Part shown: in pieces, positions 21,660-32,829 of the stretch
How the letters are laid out: every line of letters begins with the position of its first letter
Numbering within the stretch: position 1 is the first letter of the stretch
Assembly (NCBI GenBank): GCA_029204225.1
Contig: MU831873.1
Span: forward strand, 1-64,000
From: Diphasiastrum complanatum
Taxonomy: Eukaryota; Streptophyta; Lycopodiopsida; Lycopodiales; Lycopodiaceae
Length of the DNA stretch: 64,000 nucleotides
Direction: 5' to 3'
The notes under the pieces: model-generated
Told to the model about the DNA's origin: nothing
Seen by the model: only the letters and a program-made list of their open reading frames with translations
Databases searched by the model: none
Program-made: the position numbers and the translations under genes

Positions 21660-22698
21660 AACCATAGCAATCATCTAGAGCAACCAATCATAGCAAGCTA
21701 TAGCCAATGGAGTAGCAGGAATGCTCTTATCAATAACATATATGTATCTATCACTATTATCTCTAGAAACCATAAGCAAGGCCAACGATGCATCGCACTT
21801 TCTCAATCCTTACAAATGTAAAATGCGTGGAAATATACATGCATGCAAGGCCATGCTTCATCACTATAGTAACATGGATTTCACACTCAAAAAGGAGCGC
21901 TGGCTAGCAGCCCATTCCGCTATACAGATAGCACTGGTCAGCGACTACTTATCAACAAAAATCAGTGCTATTTATGGTATACACCTGGATCGCTGTCCAG
22001 CGCCAACCAAAACTCAATTTTTTTTAGAAAAAATACCTATAAATGTGCCCACTATTGCTCCTTGAGGTAGCGTTTGCTTGTAAGAATGCCGAATCACAGT
22101 TTTGCAAGTCACACTTGCTACTACACAACGGTAATCACAACAAATTGTAAGCATCAATTTATAATCATAAAGCACAGTACAGAACCTTTAGTATCAGCGA
22201 GCTAGCATTCCTCATACTGTTCTCACCTTAGGTTGCAGTATCGTTCACACGATTGCACATCCCGTAGCATTCACGAATATTCCTCTTCGATTGCAATCAC
22301 CGTACAGAAAAGCACCAGTAGAGCAGGGCTGAAGGAGAGAGAGAGAGAGAGAGAAAAAAAAAAGAAAAAAAAAAAGCAAGAAAGTATGAGGGAAAGTGAA
22401 TAGGGTTTTGTGACTTCCCTCTTTATAGCACAAGAGGACACTTAGGTGTACTAAGTGCAAATTGCGGCTCACCGTTAGATTAACCATTCAAAATGTGCAC
22501 AGATCTTGGCCCTTGGAAAGACTACCAACTTTCCCATCACTTTTTTTAAAAAAAAAGCTTTTTTTCATAAGTGGGGTCTTCTATCATAGCAAGGCATTTT
22601 TCTTACGCCCCAACAAGTAAATAGGGTTAGTACGCAACATTTGCATTCTACAGAGGTTTGTAAAGCAAATAGAGTGATATATGTACGTAACAGAGCCC

Positions 22699-22700
<2 letters not shown>
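21660..22700. other. no gene seen
   Basis: Mixed sequence with short open frames lacking any domain. A small GA/A-rich patch lies at 22336-22375. No repeats shared with the rest of the window were noticed. Confidence 0.45.

Positions 22701-22791
<91 letters not shown>
22701..22791 (+). repeat. (GA)n microsatellite, 91 bp
   Basis: Uninterrupted GA run. Open frames across it are artefacts. Confidence 0.95.
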
Positions 22792-22792
<1 letters not shown>

Positions 22793-22854
22793 CCACCAAC
22801 CATACCCACAGCTAGCAAAGTTTCTCAGGAGGCTAGCACCCTTGAGATGGAGTG

Positions 22855-23330
22855 CTAACTGCCCACCAAAAGAAATTTAGCATTTTTTGGTAAAGTAAAC
22901 TTGAGCCTAGGGAACAATTCGTGTAGAAACAAGTTGTTTAAAATTTCATACAATCTTCCTCTCATGAAGCCATTATTTTGAAAAGCAAGAACAATGCTTT
23001 TGACCTCATCCATAAAGGTATCATGTTCGCTACAATAGTACATGGTAGCAATAATTTGAGAGACAATCACTTTATACGAGTTCATAATTGACCTATTAGC
23101 AGTTAAGTGTATATATTGAGAAAACAAGAACGGAAGTTCCCGTATTTTGTCAATTTTTTTCATATGAAACTTTCCTGATAAAGAATCAAAGGTAGTGGTA
23201 GTATTCAAAAGATTAACCGAGATGTTGACAAGCTACGGATCTTTCCTAGTCTTCTGAAAAAGCAAGCGCGCATATGGTATAGCCAAGTTGAACTAGGACA
23301 TGTAGCTACCTGGTGTGAAGGATTTTAGAT
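22855..23330 (-). pseudogene. possible Penelope-like or other RT C-terminal fragment
   Basis: A 117-codon minus-strand frame is open from 23208 to 22855, and similar frame-shifted sequence (IPYARLLFQKTRKDP) lies upstream. The order YIHLTANRSIMNSYKVIVSQ, about 25 residues, then VKSIVLAFQNNGFMRGRL recalls the end of Penelope-like reverse transcriptases. There a YxxxxSxHP-x-x-x-K segment is followed by an I-x-R turn and a phenylalanine-rich helix ending in NGYP. Key His and Pro residues are replaced, so the match is weak; it could be another unrecognised protein. No GIY-YIG endonuclease was found. Confidence 0.3.
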
Positions 23331-24437
23331 CATTGATGATCCAATTAATGTCCCAAATCTTTGGTTACAAAAGAAGAAAATCCTACCAATGTCACCAATG
23401 TAAAAAAATTAGCATCTAGACACAAAATGAGATGCAAACTCTAATAGAACTTGATCAAACGTGAATCAAATGATAAAGTACTATTTTTTTCCATACAAAA
23501 CCAACAAGCTACTATATTTCACACGTGTGGATCCAAAAATAACAATTATAGATCATTCTACACATAGAATTGCAAGCAATCACAAGTATAGTGCACCAAT
23601 GGATAGTAGAACCCAAGAGAACCATGTATAAGCATGAAATGAGATAGAGAAGAGAGAAGATGTGTCTCTCCATGAGTTTCATCCTTTTATAGATCCAAAC
23701 TCTATTTGGCCACTTGGCTTGTTGTACTATACCAATAGGGTTAATATAGATTTTATAGTAAATAATGTCGTTCCCATAGAGGACAACGTTAGAAAGTTAT
23801 GTATTTGGTACAATTATGGCAAGTGGTTTTGAGTGTTATTATGGTTGTCAACAGACATTAAAAAGTAACCAGTATTACTTATGGTTTGGAGAATGTAATG
23901 TTAATAATTTCAAAACTACAACCTAGTCTCTATCAAATCGAATGAAACGCATTCTACAGATGAGATGTTATCAGAGTAGTACAACAGTACTACACTCTGG
24001 CTGATTAAGGTGTCAACAGAGAGTCGAGAAATATTTGATGTATTTGCGATTGTACAGACAATTAGTAATCGCGTTCGCGAACTATTCGTTTCTAGACAGA
24101 ATTCCTCAACAACTAAAGTCCAAATTAATGGTTAAAGAATACGAATGGTTTTAGAGCATGTTAGAAACTTATGTCAATGCCAATCAGGAAAATAGATCAA
24201 AGACTCAATTCTTCAAACAAGGACTGTCATCTCATATATATACATACAGCTTTATTCAATGATCGTGCTAGACTGTACCAAAGAGAGTCGTTATTCGAGT
24301 GCCACAAAGAAAGTATTCGCGACAGATGAATAAGATAGTTTTAAGACAGTTCTTTAGAGCATGCTTTACAGATACACAGCAAACGACTATAATGCACTAG
24401 AGAGTCTGTCTGATCAGAGAGTAATTCATGTAATGTG
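23331..24437. other. gene-free, probably LTR-derived minus-strand sequence
   Basis: No credible reading frame. Minus-strand features suggest promoter/LTR material: CTATAAAAGG near 23690 and a CACACGTGTG palindrome at 23520-23529. Another AT-rich block with frequent GTCGCGAATA / TTCGCGAAC words lies near 24040-24320. Ends could not be defined. Confidence 0.35.
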
Positions 24438-24908
24438 TTAGAGATTGTTAGCAGACTCAAGATCACTCACACTCAATAGTGCGGAGAACAGAGATAAGAG
24501 AGAATAACTCACAGAACTCTATTCACTTCTTCAATCTCTTACATATGCATAAACTCTTCTCTCTCGATGCTCGAGACTGAAGTGTGAGATCAATATATGT
24601 TCTACGGGATGAACAAACACACCTCTAAAACAACAGGTGCGTCGCTCCTGCGAAAGGGTCTAGTTAACAATTAGACTGAAAATACCTTCAATTATACCAT
24701 AAAAGGTATACTTAACTACGAGTTAAAGTTACTCTAGTTTAACATGTCTTTTCATATCTAGCTGTTTTGTGTGGACGACCTAGTAAAGGTTATCCAAGGC
24801 AATGTCTTTCCTATTAAAGGTCTTGCCCATAATTACACGGCAAGTACTTAGGAGATATATTCCTGAAAAATGACCATATTCAATTTTTAACAATAAGGTG
24901 ACATCACA
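24438..24908 (-). repeat. putative 3' LTR of an unclassified minus-strand element
   Basis: On the minus strand it starts TGTGATGTCACC just after a purine tract and could end at CTAACA (24438). The pattern PPT-TG...CA downstream of a long coding region is that of a 3' LTR. No partner LTR was found upstream of 27785, so the ends are provisional. Confidence 0.4.
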
Positions 24909-24910
24909 TA

Positions 24911-24922
24911 TCCCCTTCCTCA
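24911..24922 (-). promoter_or_regulatory. polypurine tract, minus strand
   Basis: TGAGGAAGGGGA on the minus strand lies two bases before the proposed LTR start at 24908. Confidence 0.5.
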
Positions 24923-25215
24923 AATGTGAAACATCCTCGTGAACATAATATCTTCTTTTTGAGGATTATTCGCAAAGCATTCTGTTCTTCAGATTTTTGT
25001 TAAGGCGAAAAGATATTTCTTCGTATATTTTGTCCTTTAGATATTTCTTCGTCTTAGAGAATATGTGTCTTGCTGTTTCTTTAATTGAATAGGTTGTTTT
25101 GAGTTGATCTTTGAATTGTTGATGAAAACTGAAATCAAACTTCCAAACATTTTTAAACTTCAAAAATTCAGCATCCCATAGAAACATCAACACAACAAAG
25201 GCATCAATGAATGTT

Positions 25216-27785
25216 TTATGAACGATTCAATTCTTCATATAATTTATGAACAAACTCCAAGTTTTGTTGAGCTTCGATCAACAGCAAGTCTTCTTTTGAT
25301 TTTGTATAACGGCCAATTGGTAAGTTGTCGAATTCTTCTAACTTGACTGGGAGCAATCTTTCATCGAACAGCTCCTGAGTTAACTTTCTATCTTCGTCTA
25401 AATCACTTCGAAGAGTGACTTCTTTATAGTAATGAGCTGAAAGTCTAATAAAAGAGCTTTTTACATAAAGAGTTTGAATGAAAAATAATGTCTTTGTCGC
25501 AAAAGTACCAAACTGCCAAAATGAATATGTACAGAACTGCTTGTAGCAAAATGACTTCCTTCTGTCTTGCAGATTGTGTCGAATCTCCGCAAAATAAACT
25601 ACAAGACTTCGCCCCCAATCCACATAAAGACTAAATAACTCTGGATAGGCCATATTTACATGAATCAGCAACCCGGCATCGTCGAATTCGTCTGAATCCA
25701 CAACAACTTGAGGTTTGTACAACTGAAATTGCAACTTTCGCTTCCAAAAAGCCGAAGAGCCTATGTATAACTCTGATGATCCGAAAGGCATGACTTGGAA
25801 CTTACCCTGGATTATGCCCCAACAGAGACATCCTTTTTATTCGATAGAGAGCTGGGCCCATAACCAAAGAACGTCGTCCTTCTCCCAAGGTCGCTTCCAT
25901 TCGTCGAAGGCTATGCCTACTGCGCCTGATAGCATCATGTAATCCACACACCATTGCAATTCAATATCAAATACTTGTGGACACGTTTTTTAGAAGCGTT
26001 CAACAAATGCACATAATCTGTCAGCACATACCTTCAACTGATTGCGCCATGTTCGCTTTGGCTGTGTGGATGCAGTTGCCAAGTCCTCAGTTTGCAACTC
26101 AACAGCCAGCTTCTGATTTTCCAATTGTTGCTTGAGATTTGACAGCTCCTGCTCGAGCTTGTCGAGATTCGTGACAACCTCCAAATACTCAGGATGGTCC
26201 GAGGCTCCAGAACAGGATGGCACAACTTGAAGTTGTTGTGTCAGGTCATCAATGCGAAGCAGGGCCTGAAGATATTTGTCGTGTGAATCGGGCCCACTGC
26301 AAGATGGGATGGCTTCACTTGAGAGCTCCTTCAGCTCAGCCAAGTCTTCCTCGACAAGTGCCTTTGCATCCTCAAGCGGTTGCAAGAACTCGACTCAAAA
26401 ATTTTCAAGCATCTAGTCTTGGAGCTGGTTCAGCTTCGTGAGGTCTATTGTAACTGACCCTGCATTGGTGCACACACAGAGAGAAGCTTTTGTCTTTATT
26501 CTCGTCATTTTCTCCTCCTGCAAATATTTTTGGAGGGCACCGTTATATTGATTTGCAGCCAAAAGTTGTTGCTTCAAAGAATGATTTTGAGTCTGAAAAT
26601 TGTCAGACTTGGCCAGAATTGCCTTATTCATCTTCTTCAAAGAATCAGCTTCGTTTATTAGAGTCTGAAGCTGTGTTTCGAGAGAACGATTTGGCATCTC
26701 CTTTTTGAGTTAACAAATTCCATGGTAATCTTCTGATGGTACTTGTCCAACTCGTACACTTCAGCCACTAGATTTTTGGCTTTCTCTGTCATGGTTCGAA
26801 ACCACTGGCGCTGGTTGTCTGGTTCATCTTCATCTTCAATAGGTGCCCCAGGGTCGCCTTCAGCAGTTGTTCGTCCTTTGTCAGATGTGTCGGACTGGGT
26901 TGCATCATCAGCAGAGATGGATGCACTCTGCTGCTTCTGAGATGTAAAAGCAGATGCTAGCTTTGAAGAATCAGTAGCAGTAGTAGCACCATCTATATCC
27001 GTTGCGCCAGCTGGAACTGTTTCTGGTTGGGATGGTGCAGCATCAATCTCCATAGCAGTGGTAGCTGCCACTTTGACTACTGGTGCAGCATCTGGTGCAA
27101 CTGGAATAGGAACAGACAGGATGCTGGAAAGATCAATTGGCTTGGGAGCCAACATCCTTCTCGTCAGTATTGTTTTCTCTTGTTCGATCAAAATGTCAAA
27201 ATTGGCACACAATCGAGAAACATGTGCTCCAACGTCAGAAAACTTTTGATGCTTAATCCATCGCAAAAAAGCCTTGTGGGTAATAACGCCAAAGCAAACT
27301 GGATTATCGGTGAGTGCGTTCAATATGTAACCAAAATTTTGAACTGAAATTGTGGCATCCGCATCTGTCAAAAATATTGTTTGGTTCGCGTATTTACAGA
27401 ACAGTTTAAATGTTGTATTGCGGATCATTGAAATTTTGTACCCCTTCATGGGTACAAAATAGTTGCTTAAAAAGTGGGCTGCTTCATCCACTGAGTCTTT
27501 GTTGGTTGAAACCATCTGCCCATCCAAAGATAACCCGAGGGCTGTGCAGAACAGGTCTTCAGTGATAGTGAACAATTGGCCTCGCACATGAACTTTGAAG
27601 TCCACCTCAGAGATTGAGTGGATGGAGTTCACGAATTCCGTGCTGACTTCAGATAAGATTATAGAAGGATCCACTTTCAGATCACCCAACCTGCATTGAT
27701 CCAAATAAGACTGGATGGATGCCAAGCGGATTCCTGCGCGTGCTTTCCAAATGATGGTAGAACTAGAACTTGATCTGGAAGCCAT
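25216..27785 (-). pseudogene. ~855-codon coiled-coil protein of an unclassified LTR element
   Basis: One long minus-strand coding region starts MASRSSSSSTIIWKARAG at 27785. The first 375 codons are open to 26658. A missing A in the run near 26710-26720 shifts the frame; with that base the protein continues into MPNRSLETQLQTL and stays in one frame to 25216. It is broken only by stops at about 26412 (TAG), 26394 (TGA), 25990 (TAA) and 25853 (TAA). Layout: a globular N-terminal region (FKVHVRGQLFTITEDLFCTALGL) reminiscent of the 'putative plant transposon protein' family; an Ala/Thr-rich acidic linker (about 220-320); two coiled-coil stretches (26690-26500 and 26380-26060); and a C-terminal region rich in aromatic residues (ALWKRKLQ-like, WGRSLVVYFAEIRH). 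No RT, protease or zinc knuckle. A purine tract and putative LTR follow. Role unknown; it may be a Gag-like or accessory protein. Confidence 0.6.
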
Positions 27786-28169
27786 TGGTCAAATGTTTGA
27801 TGACAGCTACGTAGATTGCAATACTTCATATGAGTGAGCTTTGATCACAAAGAGAATAAGCGCAGGAAAGCATAAACTCGCAGGAAGAAAGTGTAAGGAA
27901 GAAAATGGAAAATAACTAAGTTATGCAGAAGAGGTGTGGAAGAGATGATGACATGGCATGGTGACATGACATCTATCACTTCCATTTATGGAGGATGTGC
28001 ATGACTCAGTGTTTGAAACTATAATTTGACAGATCGATTTTTAATGACGGAAGACCGTTTGTGAAAAGAAAAAAAAATTAAATTAAGAAAAAACAATATT
28101 TTTTTTGATATGTGAGCGTACACACATGTGAAAAATGATGATCACGTGGCCATCATCTTTAATGGAGGA
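27786..28169 (-). promoter_or_regulatory. upstream region of the 27785 gene, possible promoter
   Basis: No gene. On the minus strand CCATAAATGG (about 27985) could serve as a TATA-like site 200 bases from the ATG. GGCCACGTGATC near 28143-28154 holds a perfect G-box (CACGTG) next to a CACATGTGTG palindrome near 28122. The region is A/T-rich between them. Confidence 0.3.
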
Positions 28170-28470
28170 ATACAAAAAGTAGGTCGAGAGATTCTCAAGA
28201 GATTCTCAAAAACATGCCAGAAAGATTCTAGAAAGTTTCGTGAAACTTTCTCGCAAGATCCTAAAAAATGATACAGAAACTCACGAAAATTTTAGCAACA
28301 TACTAAAAATTTTCTCAAAAAACTGGAAAAAATGCTAGAAAATATTCTAGAAAAATTCTTGAAAATGAATTACGAAAATTTGATTAACAAATTTATTGTC
28401 ACGAAAAATTCTCAAAAATGCTTTTAAAAATTATATTGAAAGATTGAGAGAAGTGAAGAAAAATTCTCGA
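28170..28470 (+). repeat. low-complexity block of TTCTCGAAAAT/GAAAATTCT words
   Basis: About 300 bases made almost only of variants of AGATTCTCAA, GAAAATTCT, AAAATTTTC and CTAGAAAA. These form many short overlapping inverted repeats. The block ends exactly where the truncated integrase begins. Confidence 0.65.
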
Positions 28471-30708
28471 AAATTTCACGAGAGTCAGAACAGATGGAGG
28501 TGGCGAATATATCTCGAATCGCTTCACTAACTTCTGCAATGATTGTGGCATCATTCGCAGAAGAACTACAGCCTACACACCGCAGCACAATGGTGTTGCT
28601 GAACAAAAGAACATGACCCTGATGGAAGCAGCCAAATGCATGATGGCATACTCGAAAGCTCCAAGGGCACTGTGGGTTGAAGTAGTGGCTACAGTCGCAT
28701 AGATCTAGAACAGGACAGGTAAATCTGGTGTTCCTCACACGACACCACATGAGCTATGATGGGGTAGAAAATCCAACCTGTCTCACGTCAGAATATTTGG
28801 TTGTGCAGCATATGCACATATTTCTGATGAACTTCACAAGAAGCTTGATGAGAAAGCCGAGCAAGGATTTTTGGTAGGTTATGACAATAATTCATCATAC
28901 TACAGAATCTACATGCCAGACATGAACACTGTGAAAACAGTGAGGGATGTCAAATTCGACAAGAGCAGGACAATGGCCAACGAAGACCCTATTAGCTATG
29001 AAGTTCTGAAAAGATAGTACTATGGCCTGTCGCCAACGTCAGAGAGAGCAGAGGACGAACACGAAAACAAAGATTTTCGAGTCGTCTCCCATTCGAGCGA
29101 TGAATCAAACGAAGAAAGATTCGAGAGGCAACCTGCCGCCGCAGTTCCTATAAACCAAGATGGTTCCGGACCGAGAAGAACAGACATGACCTCAGGATCC
29201 ACATTGTGGATGAGAAGATAACGTTCTTGCATGGCAAATTAGACGAAGACATCTACATGGATCAACCCCCAGGATATGTCTCGAATTCACTTCCTGACTA
29301 TGCATGCAGAATGCATAGAAGCATCTACGGTCTGAAACAATCAGCCCGACAATGGTACAAGAAGACAGATCAAGCCCTGAAATCATTAGGATTCAAGCCT
29401 CTCTTGGCTGACTCCAATGTGTATGTCAGAGTTACAGATGGGCAAATCATCATAGTGGCTGTATATGTGGACGACACTCTGATACTTTGCAGGAGTGAGA
29501 AGCTAATTGCTGAAGTAAAGACAGACATCTCGAAGCATTTCAAGATAGCGGATCTGGGAGAAGCCAAGTGTTACCTAGGCTTACAAATTGAAAGGGACTA
29601 TGAGGGAGGCAAGTTATACCTTCACCAGTCCAAATACACCCAGAAGATCCTAGAGGACTTTGGGATGCTGAACTGCAAAGGAGCGAACACTCCAATGCTC
29701 GCAGGGACGGTGCTAACAAATGACGACTGTCCAAAGACTGAGGAAGAAAGAGAACAGATGCAACTCACACCCTAAAGAAGGTTGATAGGTTCACTGATGT
29801 ACCTTGCAGACAACACACGTCCTGATATTGCTTATGTAGTATTCAGGATGAGCCAATTCTGCACGAATCCAGGCTCAACACATTGGAAGATTACAAAACA
29901 AATTTTGCAATATCTTCAATTAACGAGAGATTATGGCTTTTGTTATTGTCGTGATGTAGGTCTCAGAATACTTTCCTACAGCGATGCTAGCTGGGCATCA
30001 CTCAGGGACAACTGTAAAAGCATCTCAAAAGGATGCACCATTGCATCAGGAGCAGCAGTTCTCTGGGTCAGCAAGAAGCAGACCATTGTAGCCTAGTCGT
30101 CCTGCGAGGCAGAGTATTTAGCAGCAGTGAAGATGGCCAACAAAATAATTTGGCTAAGGCAGTTCCTGGACGAATTGGGCGAAACAAGGAATGAGCCATT
30201 GGTCTTGTAGATGGACAACACCTCTGTGATACACCTGATGAAAGATCCTATATTCCACTCAAGAACGAAGCACATTGCAATCAAGTATCACTTGATCAAG
30301 GATCTGATTGAAAGGAAGATCATGCAGACCACCTTCATAGGAACGAAAGATATGGTTGCTGACATCTTCACTAAAGCTTTAAACAAAAGGCTCTTTGAGA
30401 GGCAAAGGAGTAGTCTCGAGATTATAAAGCTACCATGCCTGGAGAGGGAACTGAAGAAACAAAGTGTTTTTGATTACAAAGCCTTGCTAGCTTTCAGCCC
30501 TTCACCTGACGAAGATGTTTGCAAACTCGAACATCCGGAGACACGAAACACGAAGAGTTTAGCGAACACAAAAGTCAACGAAGATGAAGACAAACGGTTT
30601 GCGGACACGAAGGATCCACGAATGAGATTTCTTACGGTCCAGCAAGAGAGAAAGGCAAATGAGCTCAAATACTTCCATAACCTTGTATGGTATCCAACTC
30701 ATATGTAA
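28471..30708 (+). pseudogene. copia integrase-RT-RNase H fragment, family G
   Basis: Begins in the integrase core (RTDGGGEYIS, NGVAEQKN with the catalytic Glu) and runs through VRIFGCAAYAHI to the acidic linker. About 150 codons of RT fingers are missing near 29205, so the linker joins directly to ITFLHGKLDEDIYMDQPPGY. RT continues with YGLKQSARQW, YVDD (29464-29475) and LGEAKCYLGLQIERD. RNase H is complete to KDMVADIFTKALNKRLFERQ at about 30390. Stops: TAG at 28700 and 28706, TGA near 28757, TAG near 29016, TAA at 29773, TAG at 30094 and TAG at 30208. Nearly all replace Gln or Trp codons. A 100-codon tail of charged residues follows RNase H to 30708. Confidence 0.85.
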
Positions 30709-30759
30709 TTTTCTGAGAAATTTCTGATGTTGACTATGGATTAGCATCATTGTTGTACT

Positions 30760-31186
30760 CTCTTACTCATGGGTTTCCAAGGTTTGATGGTTTCTTGCAG
30801 CAAGATGGAGATGGAGGCACATTCATGGAGTTTTATGGTGCAGACATATCAAGAAAGGACAAAGATGGAGGAGACAAGCAAGCAAGTGGTCATCACTCAC
30901 ATTTATTGTTTAGTTGCTATGATTTTCCAGAGATTTCAAAGTTTAAATCATGGAAGAATCATTTCATTTACATCATATGTGGTTCTTCATGTTCTAGTTA
31001 CATCTTGATGTGTAAAATTTGATGTAAGAAATAGTGAAACATCCAATGCGGACACTATTCTCCATATAAATTATGGGAGCTACTTTAGAACCTTAGAAAG
31101 GAGGCCTATAATTAGAATGGATATCATTCTAAATTTGGATCAAAATAGTATGGTTAAAACTATGCCAAAACTAGTTGAAGAGGGAG
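30760..31186 (+). pseudogene. diverged family-F C-terminal remnant (copy 5)
   Basis: A short frame-broken piece resembles the family-F C-terminal domain most clearly at 31030-31062, where AGTGAAACATCCAATGCGGACAC matches AGTGAAACATCCAAAGAGGACAC at 47714. It is followed by a purine tract and an LTR in the position seen in copy 1. No long frame remains. Confidence 0.35.
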
Positions 31187-31799
31187 TGTGAGAAATTTCA
31201 GCTAGTTTAGTCATATTTTGGTTAATTGTCAATATTAGGACAACATGCATTTTAGACTTAGAGATAAACTTTATGAAAGTTATTTTAGTCTAAGTTCATT
31301 TGAATTATCACTTTTGAAAAGTGTGGAAAAGTTAGAGGGTCAAGTTTGGAAGATTCAAATTTGAATGTTTGGTTCATTGAATCTAGTCCATATTTTTAGT
31401 AGGCTTTTTGATCTAGAAGTTTCTATGGAGGAAAACCAAATTCAAAAGAGGTGATGGATCTACTATAAATAGATGTACACATGTGGGAAGAGCATCATTC
31501 TCTCTCTCACCTCATTCATACTTATATATGAGTTCTCTTTGGGTTCATATATCCGTTTTTGCACTATAGTATTGATATTATGCAATCTTGTGTGTAGAAT
31601 GCAATTTTATGTTATGTATATATTGGATCTAGACGTGTATACAATTTTATGTTATGTATATATTGGATCCACACGTGTGAAATACAGTACCTTAATGTTA
31701 TTGTATGGACAAAAACTTCATTTTATCATATATTTGATGTTTGATCAAGATCTTATTGAGTTTACATCACTAATGTGTAGTTGATGCTAGATTTCTACA
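31187..31799 (+). repeat. LTR D, a probable 3' LTR
   Basis: Starts TGTGAGAAATTTCAGC after GAAGAGGGAG and ends GATTTCTACA, the same end as LTR B. TATAAATA at 31464-31471 fits a promoter. A 40-bp tandem duplication lies at about 31602-31681, and CACACGTGTG lies at 31671-31680. No partner LTR was found in the window. Confidence 0.55.
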
Positions 31800-31870
31800 T
31801 CGTCTAATTGTGTTGTCATTCATAACCAAAGATGAAGGAGACCTAATTGGATTCTAGTGATTCATATTTC

Positions 31871-32091
31871 TTCACAATAATATCTCTAGGTTGCTCACTC
31901 TTAGGAATCAAATCTTTCAAAGTTACCAAAAGAGTGATGAGAGTGCCCCAAATTATGTTTTGAGAGTGAAAGATCTTCATAGAGGGCTTGCTTGCAAAGG
32001 AGACAATCTCACCCAAAGAGAGTTAGTGCAAGTGATACTTAATGTATTGAAGGATGAATTTGACAACCTTGTTCAATCTTATGCAATCAAG
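31871..32091 (+). pseudogene. copia gag, 5' part of a gene split by a DNA transposon
   Basis: Encodes LLTLRNQIFQSYQKSDES, NYVLRVKDLHRGLACKGDN and VQVILNVLKDEFDNLVQSYAIK, equal to Gag residues about 105-175 of the family-F ORF at 57640. At the codon for Lys the frame is cut by the Mutator-like element; the gene continues in phase at 41921. The start of gag is missing. Confidence 0.85.
32083..32091 (+). repeat. 9-bp target-site duplication (left)
   Basis: GCAATCAAG, repeated exactly at 41912-41920 on the other side of the inserted element. Nine bases is the size typical of Mutator transposases. Confidence 0.9.
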
Positions 32092-32127
32092 GGGTGTGAT
32101 TTTTTGGCGAGCATTTCACGGCGAGCA
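32092..32127 (+). repeat. left terminal inverted repeat
   Basis: Starts GGGTGTGATTTTTTGG. It aligns with the reverse complement of 41876-41911 over 36 bases with four or five differences near the outer end. GGCGAGCA occurs at 32106, 32120 and 32134 with exact 14-bp spacing, and again at 32164. Confidence 0.85.
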
Positions 32128-32563
32128 AGTCTCGGCGAGCATTCCTGTGAGAATTTGTTTAGAGGCGAGCACTTTTCTAACACTCCTATTGATGTCCTCA
32201 AACAATATGAATATTTCGCATCAATCTTGTAAAACAAAATAACTTATGAAAGAACAATATGATGAGCATCCCGAATAGTCGACTCAAAAACCCAACTTCA
32301 TTTAGCAAAAATGGACCCTGCAACACAAATGTGGCCAAGTATTCCATATTGTAAATTATAATCGTACTAGTTTTGATATACTTGACAATTCTGAAGATAA
32401 CATCTCAGAATCACACAACAGTCAGTCCTACTAGTGCATGCCGGTTTTAGGATCCTACGATGAACGTAAGACTGGGGTACTAGAATATCTAAGGAAACCA
32501 CATTCATTGATAATGATTAGAGTGCACATGTTTATTTTGATGTTGCATAGTGGACGAAACAGA

Positions 32564-32749
32564 CTAAAGCAGGTCTAATATAAGATTGGATAAAAACCAA
32601 CTTGTTAAAAGGTTGTTTGCAATTATAACATCATATTCCCTCGCCCTATCGTCGTCGAAATGCACAACTACTGTAAAAACCTCAACTATGCATGGATCGA
32701 CACATTTTACTTGTGCATTTATTGACAAGGCCCTCTGGATCCTGGACAA
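32564..32749 (-). pseudogene. MULE transposase C-terminal remnant, inverted
   Basis: The minus-strand frame (RIQRALSINAQV, then VVHFDDDRAREYDVIIA) resembles the region just before the SWIM finger of the plus-strand remnant at 40676 (QIKRALSLNARV, then NGNCYDVHIAS). The finger itself is missing. It lies about 470 bases from the left end and points toward it, mirroring the arrangement at the right end. Confidence 0.45.
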
Positions 32750-32829
32750 GGCCTTCTATGATATCCAATGCATGCCAAATCACCTTTGCAATATGAACAT
32801 GATAGTGTATCGTAATTGTGGGAAAGAGT

